Assembly (NCBI GenBank): GCA_021495925.1
Contig: JAKEKT010000040.1
Location: 186,001-250,000 of the forward strand
Direction of reading: 5' to 3'
DNA length: 64,000 bases
Origin: Diplodia intermedia
Taxonomy: Eukaryota > Ascomycota > Dothideomycetes > Botryosphaeriales > Botryosphaeriaceae
In this document: positions 23,324 to 34,783 of the stretch, piece after piece
Position numbering within the stretch: position 1 is the first letter of the stretch
Layout of the letters: each line of letters opens with the position of its first letter
The notes under the pieces: generated by a model
What the model saw: the letters and a program-made list of their open reading frames with translations, nothing else
The model's database searches: none
What the model was told of the DNA's origin: nothing
Position numbers and translations under genes: made by a program

Positions 23324-23723
23324 TCAGGTAGCCCATTGCGCTCCAGGGAGGAGGCGCTCGCCGTCGTTTTGAATGGTAGCCTTCTGATGTGTTGAGAAAA
23401 CAGGCGGGCGGCGCTGGTTCAAGGTCTCCTTCGCAGGTTCGGTCGGCTCGTTCGGGGTGCAGAACGGCTGGCTATCGTCCAGAAAGCGGGGAGCATCCTG
23501 CATGAGTCATTAGCCTTCTCGATCTAGAGTTTCCAGTGGCCGTTTCCGAGCAACGTACCTGAGATCTTGCCCTCAGGCGAAAGGCGGCGCGGTGGGAGGG
23601 AAGAGTGTCCGCCTGTCTCTTACGACACGAATATGGCTGCATGGAAGACTGGCGAAAGGCATCCGAGGAGTATGAAAGCGCACCGCCGACGGCGGAAGCA
23701 GGAGGTATCTCTTGACTGCGCAA
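23324..23723 (-). CDS. Unrecognised two-exon frame
   Basis: Two minus-strand frames are joined by an intron at 23558-23498 (GTACGT, GGCTAATGAC branch site, ATGCAG). The upstream exon includes SSDAFRQSSMQPYSCRKRQ, and the downstream one DAPRFLDDSQPFCTPNEP and ends at TGA 23326-23324. The upstream exon lacks an N-terminal ATG; the first internal ATG is in SSMQPYS. A further 5' exon is likely. No domain recognised. Confidence 0.35.
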
Positions 23724-25715
23724 TTTTATGGTGAGGTGAAGGAGATGTTCAAAAGGCGACGGCCTGGAAGGTTTCTTCTGTACTCTTGTGAGTAAGAGCT
23801 ATCAGCGTCTGCGTCAATCATGCGGGAGTGAGAAGCTCATACCTGTACTGCTGTTGTCACTTCAGCTCCTGTGCGCAGGAGGCGGAAGGTCGGTGCTGAA
23901 GGCGGAGCGCGCTTCGAGCGCGTTGCTCATCTGGTGCGGCCTCGAGGGTGAGCAACGTCTTCCCAGCGCCGGCTCGTTAGGCAGTGGCCTGCTGAGCAGT
24001 GTTGTCGGTTGAAGCTGGAGTGGAGTGGGCGTTGTTGTTGTTGTTGTTGTCTTGAGTGTTCGGCGATGAGTTGGGTGAGCTACGTAGATGGTGGGTGCCG
24101 CCCGGCTACCACACATGACGCAAGCACAGCCAGGTGAGGTAGGACCTGCTCCTGTCCAGCGCAACGTGCGCCTGCTCACCTAGTCATCGCTGGCACTTTT
24201 GTCTCGCTGCGCATCAAGCCCTCATTAGCCGTATTGGCCAGCCTATCTCAGTAATTGATCGCTCGCTTTGATCCTGTCCTTGACTGAATTTCCGCAGACG
24301 ATGTGGCGTAGACCAGTGTACCACCAAAGCTGCACCTTCGCCGCCAGCAACGGTGGTCTATGAGCTGGATCCGCCTACTCCCTGCACCAATGGCATCGCT
24401 TGTGATGTCTTCGACAGCAACGCAGAGTCTGGAAGAACTGGCTAAGACTTGCATGCGCAAGGCCGCGGATGATCGTTAGCATTGTACTGGCAGTTCCTCC
24501 CGTATGGTTTCAGACTGGAAGCACGGCGCACGGGTCAGTGGAGAGAGTCAAGCGGGCCCCGACGGCGAAGTAGCCCTGGATATAGAGTCCCTGCTCCAGC
24601 ATTGTGTGATACTCGGCGAGTGGTCAAGGTTCTAGAAGATTGAGATTCGAAGCCTCCAGCTTAGCAAAAGGCTGAGCCGGCGATAGCGTGAGACTTGAAG
24701 ATGTGGAGTATCCCGTTCAAGGCGTGTCTGGACGGGTCCCTGATGTTGACACTGGTAAATGGTAGGCAACGGCGTAGACGACGGGGTGGTATGAAGCGAA
24801 CGGAGGCAGGATGATGCTGATGCACAGCCGTCAGTCGAGATCGTGTGCAGGGAAAGGTTTCTGGTACTCACTACAGCACGCTTGATACGATCTTGCGGAT
24901 ATCTGCAGCCGAGTCCGCGCCTGGGTGCTAGCTTCGTCCCTCCCGTTTCTCCTACGCCGTCGCGGCGGATGGGGCTTGTGTGGAGCAGACGCGCAGCCCG
25001 AAGCTTGAAATTGTTTGCTGGCACTACCAAGGTGGAGTTCGAGAGTGTAAAAAGTTGTGTCGCGCTGACGCTTGAGCGACGGCGGAGGGGAAGTTCGCGG
25101 GCAAAGCGGGAGTGAGCCAAAAAGCGACGGGAGCGCGTGTAGCGAGGAGGCGATTGCAGCAACGGACAGCTGGATTGCTCACCACTGGAAATCTGACAGA
25201 CAGTGCAGCGCGACTGGCGCTGGGCCCCGCCGCGTACGTAGGTCAGCGCTGATCTCGGGTCAGGCTATGAGTCAGGCTTGCCGCTTGCGATGAGCGCACC
25301 TTCGCAGTTTATTGTCGTTGAGCGTGAGAACCAGGCGACTCGCACATCCGCTGCACCTGTCAGAGACGGTGCCTGTGATTCTCTTTGCTGCTCCGAGCCG
25401 TGGTCTGGCGCGTGGTCGCCGGAAACTTCTGAACGTAGAGCTGTCGTGCGCGGCCGCCCGCCCCTGGCGGCGATGGTGTCGCATGTCGCACCCACGGATC
25501 TCTGTACGCTTGCCGCGCGCACCTTCAGGCGAACAAAGATCGCGCTCTATCGTCATAGGCTAGCAGAAGCAAGTCAGTGGTAGCTGCTAGCAGTATTTCC
25601 GCACGCTGAAACACGCTGAAGATCTAAAGGCAAAGGAAGGTCTTCACGCGGCAAGCAAGTCGGAAAGATAACATCGAAGGGAATCGGGTTTAACTCGAGG
25701 CTACGGACGAAGGAT
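23724..25715. other. Mostly unassigned; possible organelle-targeted frame at 24.6-25.2 kb
   Basis: The minus-strand frame 24632-25162 contains FKLRAARLLHTSPIRR, which resembles a mitochondrial presequence, followed by a possible GTGAGT donor near 24.86 kb. The rest of such a gene was not found. A short GTT microsatellite lies near 24.03-24.05 kb. Confidence 0.35.
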
Positions 25716-26190
25716 GTAGGACTTTTTCAACCTGGTTGAAGCTGAAGATGAAGCATCGAACACGCCGATCGAAGCATCGTCCATGGTTGATCTTGGTTTT
25801 CTGATAGGAGCGCGAGCAGCTGGGCAAGGCTTTTCGCGCACACGCGAAGACCGTCTGATCCTAGAACATGCTAAAACTTCGAGCACGCTCGTGGCTTTGT
25901 AGGACTTTTTCAACCTGGTTGGCGCTATGGGAAGAGCGCCGAACACGTCGATCGAAGTATCGTCCACGTGCATCTTGGTCCCCATGGAGCACGAGCAGCT
26001 TGTATACGCTTCTCGCGCAAGTGAAGTACAGGGACCGCCTTCTCCTAGAACATGCTAAACATCGAGCACGCTCATGGCTTTGTAGGACGTTTTCAACCTG
26101 GTTGGCGCCATGGGAAGAGCGCCGAACACATCGATCAAAGTCTTGTCCACGTGCATCTTGGTTCTGCTGTTCTCGCAAGCTGCTTAGGTG
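25716..26190. repeat. 183-bp tandem repeat, about 2.6 copies
   Basis: The phrase GTAGGACTTTTTCAACCTGG recurs at 25716 and 25899, and as GTAGGACGTTTTCAACCTGG at 26082, an exact 183-bp period. Units share long blocks (for example GAGCGCCGAACACGTCGATC and CCTAGAACATGCTAAA) but have diverged by substitutions. The period is a multiple of three and two minus-strand frames stay open across units, so a repeat-encoded 61-residue module is possible. No family recognised. Confidence 0.85.
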
Positions 26191-28599
26191 AAGCAGTTGC
26201 AATACATAAGAACCGTGGGGTCTGGCTCCTTGACCACGTCAAGAAGTTTAGTTGAAATGGAGACCTATGAGGAAAAGATTAGGTCAAGAGTTGACGGGCG
26301 AGGTTTAAGTAGGCGTCGGCCGCCAAGCAACGGACCCCGGCACCTGCTGCACCATATTGGCTGCTGGCACGGCAACGCGCCAGCCAGCCAGCTTCTGCGG
26401 GCTTCCATTGCGCTCCAGGGCATCGGAAGACGCGTTTCTACGCGGCTCGGCTCCCTGTGTGGTGAGCTGTTGCTTTTGGATCCGCACACGCAAGCTTGCT
26501 GTCCAGTGCATTGCAGACAGCGCTTGGCTTGCATATCCAGCCCCGTTCTCTCCAGCTGTGCCCTTGACGCCCTACGACGGTCATGGTGCTGATCGTAAGG
26601 GCTCAGATATTAGCAATATCTGCTATGCCGCAGGCGCGAAGCGCAATTGACGCCTCACAGTGAGCCAAGTAAATCAACAAGGTGATAATCTCCCATCCAA
26701 CTCAAGTTGAAACTTGACGTTTTGCCATTTTGCCTCTGGAGAAACCAGTGAGCCAGTCGCTTACACGAATCCGAGCCTCCAAGCGCTCCGAGCCCAGAGC
26801 CAATTCCTCTCCACGCCGTACCGTCGCCGCCACCACCGCCAGCGCCCTCTGCGTCGAACCAGCTCCGACCCGCCACTGACACCACGACTGCCTCCACCGC
26901 ACCCGCCGCAAAGCCCAGCCATACCTCCCCGGGGCCGTCACAGACACCACCACCATATGATCTTCCCCTCTGCCCTCCAAGTCAAGGACCCCCCCCACTG
27001 ACACTTGCTGAAAAGGCCATCACCGTTCCCATCTTCCACGCCGATAAAACTTCTCTTCAAACATCCTGCCGCAGAGCTTCCTCCGCCGCCGCTTTCAGCA
27101 AACTGCAAGCACGCCGCACCCGGCGTGAGTGGGACGTCGCCCAAGCCGCCGCCACCGTCGCCACGGATGTCGTCAAGCACAAGTCAGAAGAGGAACGACA
27201 GAGGCAGTACCGTTAGCTGCATGCTTCGCTGCTCTCAGCTACCAGCCGCTGTCGAAGGCACTTACGAGGCTGGAGAGGTCGATGGAAGGAGGCGGGGTTG
27301 GTGTTGGTGCGCAGAGCAGAGCTGATATCAGATGGGCTGGGTCTTGGATTATAAGCTGTCCCTTGCGGTGGAAGTTTGTGCTTGGTTGGGCTCGGTGGGC
27401 AGGGCGAGCAGGGTGATCGGTCGAGACTGTAGATAGAAATCTTTCAGTTCACAAAACCCTTACCTTGGGGGGGCTGTCCAGGCATTTTGGCCTTTTGGGG
27501 TCCTCAACATGGAGTCCTTCTTCGTGCATCTGGGATGATCACTGCAGTCGTGCGTATCCTAAGGACCAGGTCTGCGTGCGCGAACAGGTAGGGCAGCGAG
27601 GGGCGCATATCGTGCCGAGGTGGCGTCTGACCTCGTACAGGAAGGATTCCACGGAAGTGGAAGTGCGAGAACTGAAGATGACGCTTTCTGGAGTTGTGGA
27701 TGGCGGTGTTGGGGGCGCCTTTTCTACGAATCGATGACTAGGCCTTCATCCGGATTCTCTATCTGCGGTGCTTAGTTAGTCTCTACGGCATTCGCTGGGT
27801 TGATCTGACCATCCGCAATATTCTCATTCCTAGCCATGAGCCTCTGGCAGAATCCATCTGGTCGATGATGCTAGAGCTCATAGCCCTAGTCCAGCGCCTA
27901 TGACTGACATAGCTTGTATCCTGGAACCACGGAGCCGTTAGGGTTGTTCAGAAAACGACTGATACTGTTATTGCCTGGTTGCTGCGGACGGTGTATGGTA
28001 GCGGGAGGCTCGTCCCGGTGACGGTGATGCCTGTGTCGTAATGTCACGCATGATGGGAAAGAGACGGAAAAAAGGGAGCAGTCATTGGCGACGGAGTGGT
28101 AGATTGTCTAACTAGGCTGCCGTGGTGTTGCGGCCACAGGGATCTGCTTCCACTCAGCCGCGAGTCATGATGGTTGATGTCTCCGGACCAGGGGCGATGC
28201 TTGTGGCGGTGATGCTTGCGATATCGCTCACCATCGCGACTGCAGTCATTACCGCGACCGGTATCACTATTGTGGCAGATTCGACGACGGCGCTCGTAGC
28301 CGGAGTCCTCCGTGTAGGAGGTCAGGGTTGTAGGAGTCCGACTCAATCAGCAAAGGCGAGCATTGCCCGCGGCGGGCGAAGGCGACTCCGATTGTCCAAG
28401 CGCCTCTGCCAGAGCAGAGTTGGTGCCTAGTTTGTGTGCCGGCGCGTGACGTAGATTGTCGGGCCAAGGCCGGGGGGTTATTGTTTTCTGCGCAAAGTCC
28501 TGTCACCTGCGCTAGATCTTCGCCACCACCTCCCCCTCCTCGAAACCTCACCACCTTCTTCCACTCTGCGCAACACCCTTCATCCAACGCTCATTTGCA
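26191..28599. other. Unassigned, isolated protein-like stretches
   Basis: The plus strand near 27.00-27.21 kb reads LTLAEKAITVPIFHADK, then REWDVAQAAATVATDVVKH and EEERQRQYR, which looks like an exon, but no neighbours could be joined with confidence. The other frames are not distinguishable from chance. Confidence 0.35.
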
Positions 28600-30353
28600 T
28601 CCTCCACACCCCCTCCCCCGAGGTTTTTGCTTGCGCATCCGTCTCCTCATGCATATATCACGTGTAGAAGCTTGCGACGCCAGCGCATGCGCGATTCTTG
28701 CAGCTCGCGCCGGCCTGCAAAGGCGGCAAAGCTCACCTCCTTGCTGCTGAAGGTCACCCCCAGTCATATATACGCTTTACTCAGCTTCAGAGAGACAGGT
28801 AAGCCTCTTTCGCGCTCGGCTTGACCTGACTCAAGTCTTGAAGGCTTAGATCGTCACTGACATATCCAAGTGCGCCAGAACGTTGTCGCCAGAGCTCACT
28901 GACCTTCCACCACAACCGGGTCACAGCACCGCTGGAGGCACCAGCGTTGGCCACTCGTGACTCAACTAGATCTTCCAGCGAGCTTGAGCGGCGAAGCTCT
29001 TCACGACTGCTTTCCCTCACACAGGAGCGTTCGAACTTTCGAACATCTTGTGTGCCGGACGCCTCCCAACGGCTAGATCTTCGCCTCCGCCTCACATTCT
29101 TAGGCCTTCTGCGCTGACGAATCGCCTTGCCCCTACACCTCGTTTGCGTGGCGACTACAACTACATGATCCAACGAGTCATTCGTAAGTGAACCGACCCC
29201 TCTTCAACTCGTTGACCGCCGCTGACACTCCATCCTAGGATTTCGACTCCTTTGCCTTCAGCACCTACGACATCTTCGGTGATCCTCGTCCTTCGTGCAC
29301 AATATATCTGCCAGTGGCGGTACCTACCCCGCTTTGTCCGCCTGAGCCGCAACGATCAATACGCGGCACACAAAGGCGCGATTGGGGGTTAGGAAACTGG
29401 CTCATGGCTGCAAAGCCCTGGCAAACATGAGTCAGGACAAACCGCTTGACAAGATCCGCAAGGTTTCCACGTTTCATCGACCTCCTCCTTCTGGTCGAGT
29501 CATCCTTTTTGTCGGCCGCATACTTTTCCCTTCCGGTTGCTCATCCTTTTTGTCGGCCGCTCAGGCGAGCCCGACGAGCACGAGGGCCAGTTCGCCCGAA
29601 CCGACGAGAGCGTGCAATCCATACCCTGACAGAGAGAACCTGCCGTCCTCGCGTCCCACGCAGGGCCGCGCTGGCTGGCATTTCAAGCGTACGCTTGCCA
29701 GGTTCTCTCTCCTGGCCCTGGCCTCACCTTTGTCGATGGGGTGCTTCCTCCGACGGCGGCGCTCATGTCGAGCATTTATGAAGAGCACAAGAATGAAGAC
29801 GGCTTCCTGTACATCACCGACGTTTGCGGGTCGGCCCACATGCACGCTGTGCCAATCGACAAGCGCATCTTGATCGAGCCGCTTGACTGGAGCAAGGGTA
29901 GCGCCGCGACGCACATCTTCAACAAGCCGCACAAGAACAACCTCGACAAGGCTGCCCTCGAAGAGACACACCATTCTTTTCGCTGATCGTTGTCTGGACT
30001 CTGCCCCAGAGCTTGTGCTTTGCTTCTTTGGTTATAAGACAGTCTTGCTGGCTGTCGTTTGTTTCGGCGGTAACGCCGAGGAAGACGATTTCTACGCCCA
30101 CAACCGCCCGCCGTCACCGTGTACCCCGGAGTTGTTTCCCACGCCTCCCCGACAGAAGATGGAGCGCAAGGCCGCCGAAGAAAAGGCCGCTGCAGATGCC
30201 GCCGCTGAGACAAGCTCAAGTGGCTGCCACCTCTGAGCCACCATTACACCCTCGACATAGAGGACTGGCCTCGCCGTCTTCTAAAGGCTATGCACGCTCT
30301 TTCCGACCGCACCCACACCTTTGCAGGCCAACCCTTCGCTGCAGCTTTGTTAA
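28600..30353. other. Fragmented exon-like sequences
   Basis: Several plus-strand pieces look like broken exons: MIQRVIR followed by a GT-AG intron (29184-29238) and DFDSFAFSTYDIFGDPRP; then GLTFVDGVLPPTAALMSSIY and LIEPLDWSKGSAATHIF (29.7-29.95 kb); then EEDDFYAHNRPPSP (about 30.08 kb). They lie in different frames and do not join into one gene. A 19-nt direct repeat (CATCCTTTTTGTCGGCCGC) occurs at about 29.50 and 29.55 kb. Confidence 0.4.
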
Positions 30354-31058
30354 CGACATTCCGGAAGCCTTGCTTCTCGGATGTCCTCCACGAATCGAGG
30401 ATCGTTCGCTCTTCTCCACTCGGGGAGGGTCTTCACTTGATACCCATCCATTTGGAGTCTTTGGCAAGCTTCCGAAATCTCAAGGTCCTCGACATTCCGG
30501 AAGCCTTGCTTCTCGGATGTCCTCCACGGATCGAGGATCGTTCGCTCTTCTCCAAGACCCTGCTTTCAAAGGACCTGAAGCCTCTTGCTTCCATTGCAGA
30601 CGCCGGGCGCGACTCATTCCCGGACCTTCAACTCATCTGCATGGACTTCGGAAGGGTCGCGGATACCCGAGACGAAATTATCAACTACTGCAATACCATC
30701 CTCTGGCCCGACTTCGGAAGGGTCGCGGACACGCGAGACAAAAAGGTCGAACAGCTGATCAACGATTTGGTCGAAGTCGCGAAAAGCCTCAAGAACAGCA
30801 TCCAGGCGCATTTGTACTGGCATATGCAGACGCTGCACACACTGCCGGGGACGAGCTTTGCTTCGTGCCGCTCACACACCAGCCGCCGACGCCGCCCTAC
30901 AGCAGTTCTTTGATGACAACCTCTGAGACTGCCTGCAGAGCTTTGGGAGTTCTCAAGAACAGCATCCGGGCTCATTTGTACTGGCATATGCAGACGCTGC
31001 ACACACCAGCCGCGGACGTCGCGCTACAGCGGTTCTTTGATGACAATCTCTGAGACTG
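30354..31058 (+). repeat. Duplicated gene-fragment blocks
   Basis: Block 1 (30354-30419 and 30490-30554) is a 65-nt near-identical pair encoding IPEALLLGCPPRIEDRSLFS. Block 2 (TTCGGAAGGGTCGCGGA) occurs near 30648 and 30711, with a relative at 31138. Block 3 (about 30788-30926 and 30952-31058) encodes AHLYWHMQTLHT and ends FFDDNL plus stop in both copies. The peptides resemble the leucine-rich C-terminal parts of fungal F-box families (inference). The arrangement points to repeated local duplication and decay. Confidence 0.7.
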
Positions 31059-31574
31059 TTGCCTTGGGTGCCTGTGAGATCCTCAAGGGTAGCTTGGATT
31101 CGTGTCGTTCCCGACACTCCAGATGATCTGCATGGACCTTGGAAGGGTCGCCGATACGCGAGACGATGTTATCAATTACTGCAATATGGATTTCGAGCTT
31201 CATGAAAAGCTCGAGTCCGAGTACTACGTTCTGGAAGCTGCCAGCCATGGACACCTTTGCAGTGCGGCCCACTATCGTGTCTCGTCTCGATAGCCAGCAT
31301 AACGCCGAAGAGGGAGTACTACCCTCAAGGTCTGATGCAAATGCAGGTTGTCCACTGGAGCGCGGAACTAACGACCACGGTCTAACGAGACGAGTTCTTA
31401 CCGCTAGTGGAGACGATTTGCCGCAAGTCCTCCGAATTAGACGATTTCGCTGGCTCGACGGCTGAGAAACCACAAATTCGGGAAGTCGACCTGCATCTAC
31501 TTCAACGTAGCATCAACCATAGGCGACTGTATGGAGTGCGGATTTGACGACCACGATCCAACGAGACGAATTCC

Positions 31575-31797
31575 TATGACGCTCTTGCCGTATGGGTTGA
31601 CGATAACGACTTGGACGGCCACTACGCCCACTACTGCAAGACCATCCTCTGGCCCGTCTTCCATTACCAGATTCCCAACCTCCCTAAGAGCAAGGCCTAT
31701 GAGGACCATTCGTGCATCTACTATGAGCATGTTAACCAAGCATTTGCGGACAAGATTGTGAAGAGCTACAAGCGTGGCGACGTCACTTGGATTCACA
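31575..31797 (+). pseudogene. Trehalose-6-phosphate synthase family fragment
   Basis: The frame encodes VDDNDLDGHYAHYCKTILWP, then VFHYQIPNLPKSKAYEDHS and VNQAFADKIVKSYKRGDV with TWIH. This is a conserved GT20 segment of the fungal trehalose-phosphate synthase/phosphatase subunits (Tps3/Tsl1-like), just before the catalytic DYHL motif, which is missing here: WIH is followed by unrelated sequence. About 74 codons of a protein normally over 800 residues remain, with no flanking exons. It is a captured or decayed fragment. Confidence 0.85.
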
Positions 31798-31987
31798 GTG
31801 CATTCGAAAATCCCCCTTCTGTCAGCGCGAAGTCCCTCAGTGACATCAGAATCCCCATCCTCGATCCAGGCATAGCGCGTACGTTCGGTGCGGAAGAGAC
31901 GATCTTTCATCAAAAACACGCAAGATCGTATTCCCTCTCTTTCTCCATCAACTCCAACGCCGGTAGGAAGGCAACCCGCACTTCTCC

Positions 31988-32240
31988 ATGGAGGGCCGCA
32001 CCGCCATTGTGACCGGCGGCACTCGCATTCTCTGCACCCGCCAACCCTGCGACACCCAACCGCCATTGCCGCTGCACGTGCCCAGGCTCTGTTGCCTCCG
32101 ATCAACTTCATCTTCATGGCCGGCCGCAACGGTGGAAACCGGGAAGTGCTGGGTCTTGTCATGGCCCACATTGCGCTCGTCAACAGCGGTGCCAACGTCG
32201 CCATCGTCGACATGCACCTGATGGACACATTCGGCAAGGG
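31988..32240 (+). pseudogene. Short-chain dehydrogenase N-terminal fragments
   Basis: The plus strand starts MEGRTAIVTGGTR, matching the Rossmann TGxxxGxG nucleotide-binding start of an SDR, but the glycine motif is broken after TGGTR. About 80 nt later, in another frame, comes GGNREVLGLVMAHIALVNSG and ANVAIVDMH, the usual second strand of the same fold. The catalytic YxxxK region is absent. The reading as an SDR remnant is an inference from these two motifs in the right order. Confidence 0.5.
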
Positions 32241-32314
32241 ACACCACCCCGGTCGATCCGACCATCGCGCACAAGCGCCGCGCCGGAGGTTGCTCACTCA
32301 GCACCTCGCCAACA

Positions 32315-32875
32315 TTGAGCAGGCACAGTTCGACCGACGAAAACGGGAGCCCGACGTTCCAAGCGATTCGTGATGGCCCTTTTCCTCCTCCACTTGCTTT
32401 GTCTTATGGCGTCCTTCGTCGACAGCGAAAGCATGCTCCTAGACGCGATCCTAATGCTCCGCCTGCCTCACTCACACATTCGGGGGACGAGCTTTGCTTC
32501 GTGTCGGTCAACGGCAGCTCCAACGAGGCCCACACCCCGGGCGACTTCACCTACCCCGGCTACCCGGTCCCCGCCCTTGGCGGCACAGGCAGTCCCGCTG
32601 CTGCCACCGAGCCCGCTGCCCCCGCTTCCAACGGCGCCAACGCCAACGCCAACGCCAACGGCACCGCGGTCGACAACAGCGGCTCCGACGAGGCCCACAC
32701 CCCTCACGACTTCACGTACCCCGCCTACCCGGTCCCCGCCCTTGGCGGCACAGGCAGTCCCGCCGGCGGCGCCAACGCCAACGCCACCTTGCTGAAACAT
32801 GCGGGGACGAACTTTGCTCCGTGCCGGTCTTGTTCCAAGACCGTAGGTGCACGCCAAATGCATCATGGACTTTGA
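32315..32875 (+). CDS. Repeat-containing open frame of unknown function
   Basis: A 186-codon frame with an internal duplication: EAHTPGDFTYPGYPVPALGG and EAHTPHDFTYPAYPVPALGG, separated by an Ala/Asn-rich linker encoded by short AACGCC repeats. It contains two of the three copies of the GGGGACGAGCTTTGCTTCGT motif. No family is recognised; it may be an expressed low-complexity protein or part of the surrounding gene wreckage. Confidence 0.35.
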   Translation: MSRHSSTDENGSPTFQAIRDGPFPPPLALSYGVLRRQRKHAPRRDPNAPPASLTHSGDELCFVSVNGSSNEAHTPGDFTYPGYPVPALGGTGSPAAATEPAAPASNGANANANANGTAVDNSGSDEAHTPHDFTYPAYPVPALGGTGSPAGGANANATLLKHAGTNFAPCRSCSKTVGARQMHHGL

Positions 32876-33680
32876 GAACAGAATCAGGGAGGGCACCTTG
32901 ATGCACGCAGCTTCAAAGGTGCTGAGCGAGACTGTGGATGCCGCTCTGAAGATGTTTTGGCTTACAGAGCTTGGCAAGAAGCAGCCTGACGCCTATCTCG
33001 CGTTGTTTCTCACAATCCTGCCAGCCGTCAAGACGGCTTACATCCAAATCAATGACCTTCAAGATCATAGGATGTCCTTCTTGGAGCTGGCTCTCACAAC
33101 TGTCGCGAAGACCTACACCACCACGCCCGCTGGCGAGAAGCCACACGGAAGATGTTTGCTTACGGAGCTTGGCAAGAACCAGCCTGACGCCTATCTCGCG
33201 TTGTTTCTCGCAATCCTGCCAGTCGTCAAGACGGCTTACATCCAAATCAATGATCTCCAAGACCATAGGATGTCCTTATTGGGGCTGGCAGGACTGTGGG
33301 AAACAGCGCGAGATAGGCGTCGGGTTGGCGAGAAGCCACGCTACTTGATGGGAATGCTCGAGAAGCTTTCAATCATGCACGCATCGCTGGAGATCCCCTG
33401 CTCCTCTCTGGGTGCCCTTTTCGCTGCGCCGTGCTTGGAGATGAGAAGACAGTTATGGTGTGGTCGAGGGCCCGCTCGCTCCCACGAGCTACGCCTTGGA
33501 TGGTGCATTGTTAAGAACCCGGGCCAACAGGACATCGTGAACCCCAATTTTGACCGCTACGCTGAGAAAGACGCCTTTTTCAAGACTTTTCAGCGCGGAG
33601 GAGGAGAGTTTGGGTGTTTTGTGGTAGATAGAAAGAATCATTACTTACGTTTTTTTATTTTGGCTCTTGGTGTTGAGTGA
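32847..33680 (+). CDS. Open frame with an internal 45-residue duplication
   Basis: A 277-codon frame. Two segments, 32949-33084 and 33148-33283, are near-identical 136-nt copies and encode LTELGKKQPDAYLALFL, then VKTAYIQINDLQDHRMS. The DAYLALFL..LP..K pattern resembles leucine-rich repeats of fungal F-box proteins, although no F-box is visible. The C-terminal part (IVKNPGQQDIVNPNFDRYAE, then FFKTFQRGGGEF) is unrelated to the repeat. It may be a truncated family member; a Kozak-like start was not identified. Confidence 0.4.
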   Translation: MHAKCIMDFENRIREGTLMHAASKVLSETVDAALKMFWLTELGKKQPDAYLALFLTILPAVKTAYIQINDLQDHRMSFLELALTTVAKTYTTTPAGEKPHGRCLLTELGKNQPDAYLALFLAILPVVKTAYIQINDLQDHRMSLLGLAGLWETARDRRRVGEKPRYLMGMLEKLSIMHASLEIPCSSLGALFAAPCLEMRRQLWCGRGPARSHELRLGWCIVKNPGQQDIVNPNFDRYAEKDAFFKTFQRGGGEFGCFVVDRKNHYLRFFILALGVE

Positions 33681-34680
33681 TACATGCTGTGACGAGAAGC
33701 GTGGAGGATGTGGTCAAGGTAGTGAAAGTCTGCAAGTGATACTTTATCGGGCTTAGCTGAGCGATGAGAAGGGCTCGAGGATGCAGAACGAAACACACCC
33801 ATTGGGCACTAGCGAGATCGTGAGTTGATCTGTGAGGGTTGTGTTCTACGCCTGGCGCCGGTCATTGAGAGTACTGGCGGCATCAGTCCATTTTTTATCG
33901 CTGGCGCGAATGAACGCGCCAACAAAGAGGAGAACCTAGGACAGTTCCTAACAAATGGTCACCCGGAACGTGGGACGAGTGTGTATGCGCAAAACGAACA
34001 GAGGCAAACATGCATGATGTGAAATGACACAACTACTGGATACGAACGGAGTCCAGGAAAGTTTACCACTACCCGTAGCCGCAATGACTTCGATGGTAGG
34101 TAGAGCTGATGGAATGGAGAAAGCAGACAGGGCTATCAAAGCGATCATAGCCATCTTTTGTCCGAGACTTAAGAGAAGTTACTTGACGTGGAAATGAGAA
34201 AACGTTGAGCAGCATTCAGAAAGCAAAGAAATTTTTATCAAACGCAACCAAGATGGCAGGAAGCATTACAGAACGTTAGGACGCCACAGGAGACAAGTAG
34301 AAGTCGACTCTGTTTATAGCTGCATCACCAGCGCGAAGGAACAGGAATTTTTCCCCTTTACCATTGATCAACAGCACGAACACGCATCTTAATCGCAAGT
34401 AGCATAATTTTCAGCTCGATGTCAGTTGAGACGACGTGATTCTTCCACTCAAAACGAAAAGACGAGCGTAACAGTGGTGTCGCGTCTGCCCTGGCTAAGA
34501 GCGAAGACAAATTAGGACTATTAATTCTCCATTGCCGACGACCAACCCCCATGCCTGGTACCGTTGCACCAACACGAGACATGCCAGCCATCAACACACG
34601 CTTCATCGAATCCAAAAAAGATCGCACGTGGCCTGGTACGCCGATGCCGCTGTGCGCGTGGACAAAAAAAGAAACAGGAT
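33681..34680. other. Intergenic
   Basis: No supported gene; AT-richer than the neighbouring housekeeping block. Likely the boundary between the fragment mosaic and that block. Confidence 0.5.
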
Positions 34681-34783
34681 GGTCACTACGAGGGTCGAAC
34701 TCGCGACCTTGGCGTTAACTCTTAGTCCTCTGCGAGGACTGCCAATATTAGCACCACGCTCTAACCAACTGAGCTAAGCGACC
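34681..34783 (-). tRNA. tRNA-Ile(AAT) with intron
   Basis: The acceptor stem GGTCGCT/AGTGACC, D arm (GCTC-AGTTGGTTA-GAGC), anticodon stem TGGTG/CGCCA and T arm (GCGAG-TTCGACC-CTCGT) all pair. The anticodon loop is CTAATAA with anticodon AAT (Ile, read as inosine at position 34). An intron of about 30 nt lies after position 37, the usual site, and contains a short hairpin (CAGTCCTC/GAGGACT). Confidence 0.95.
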
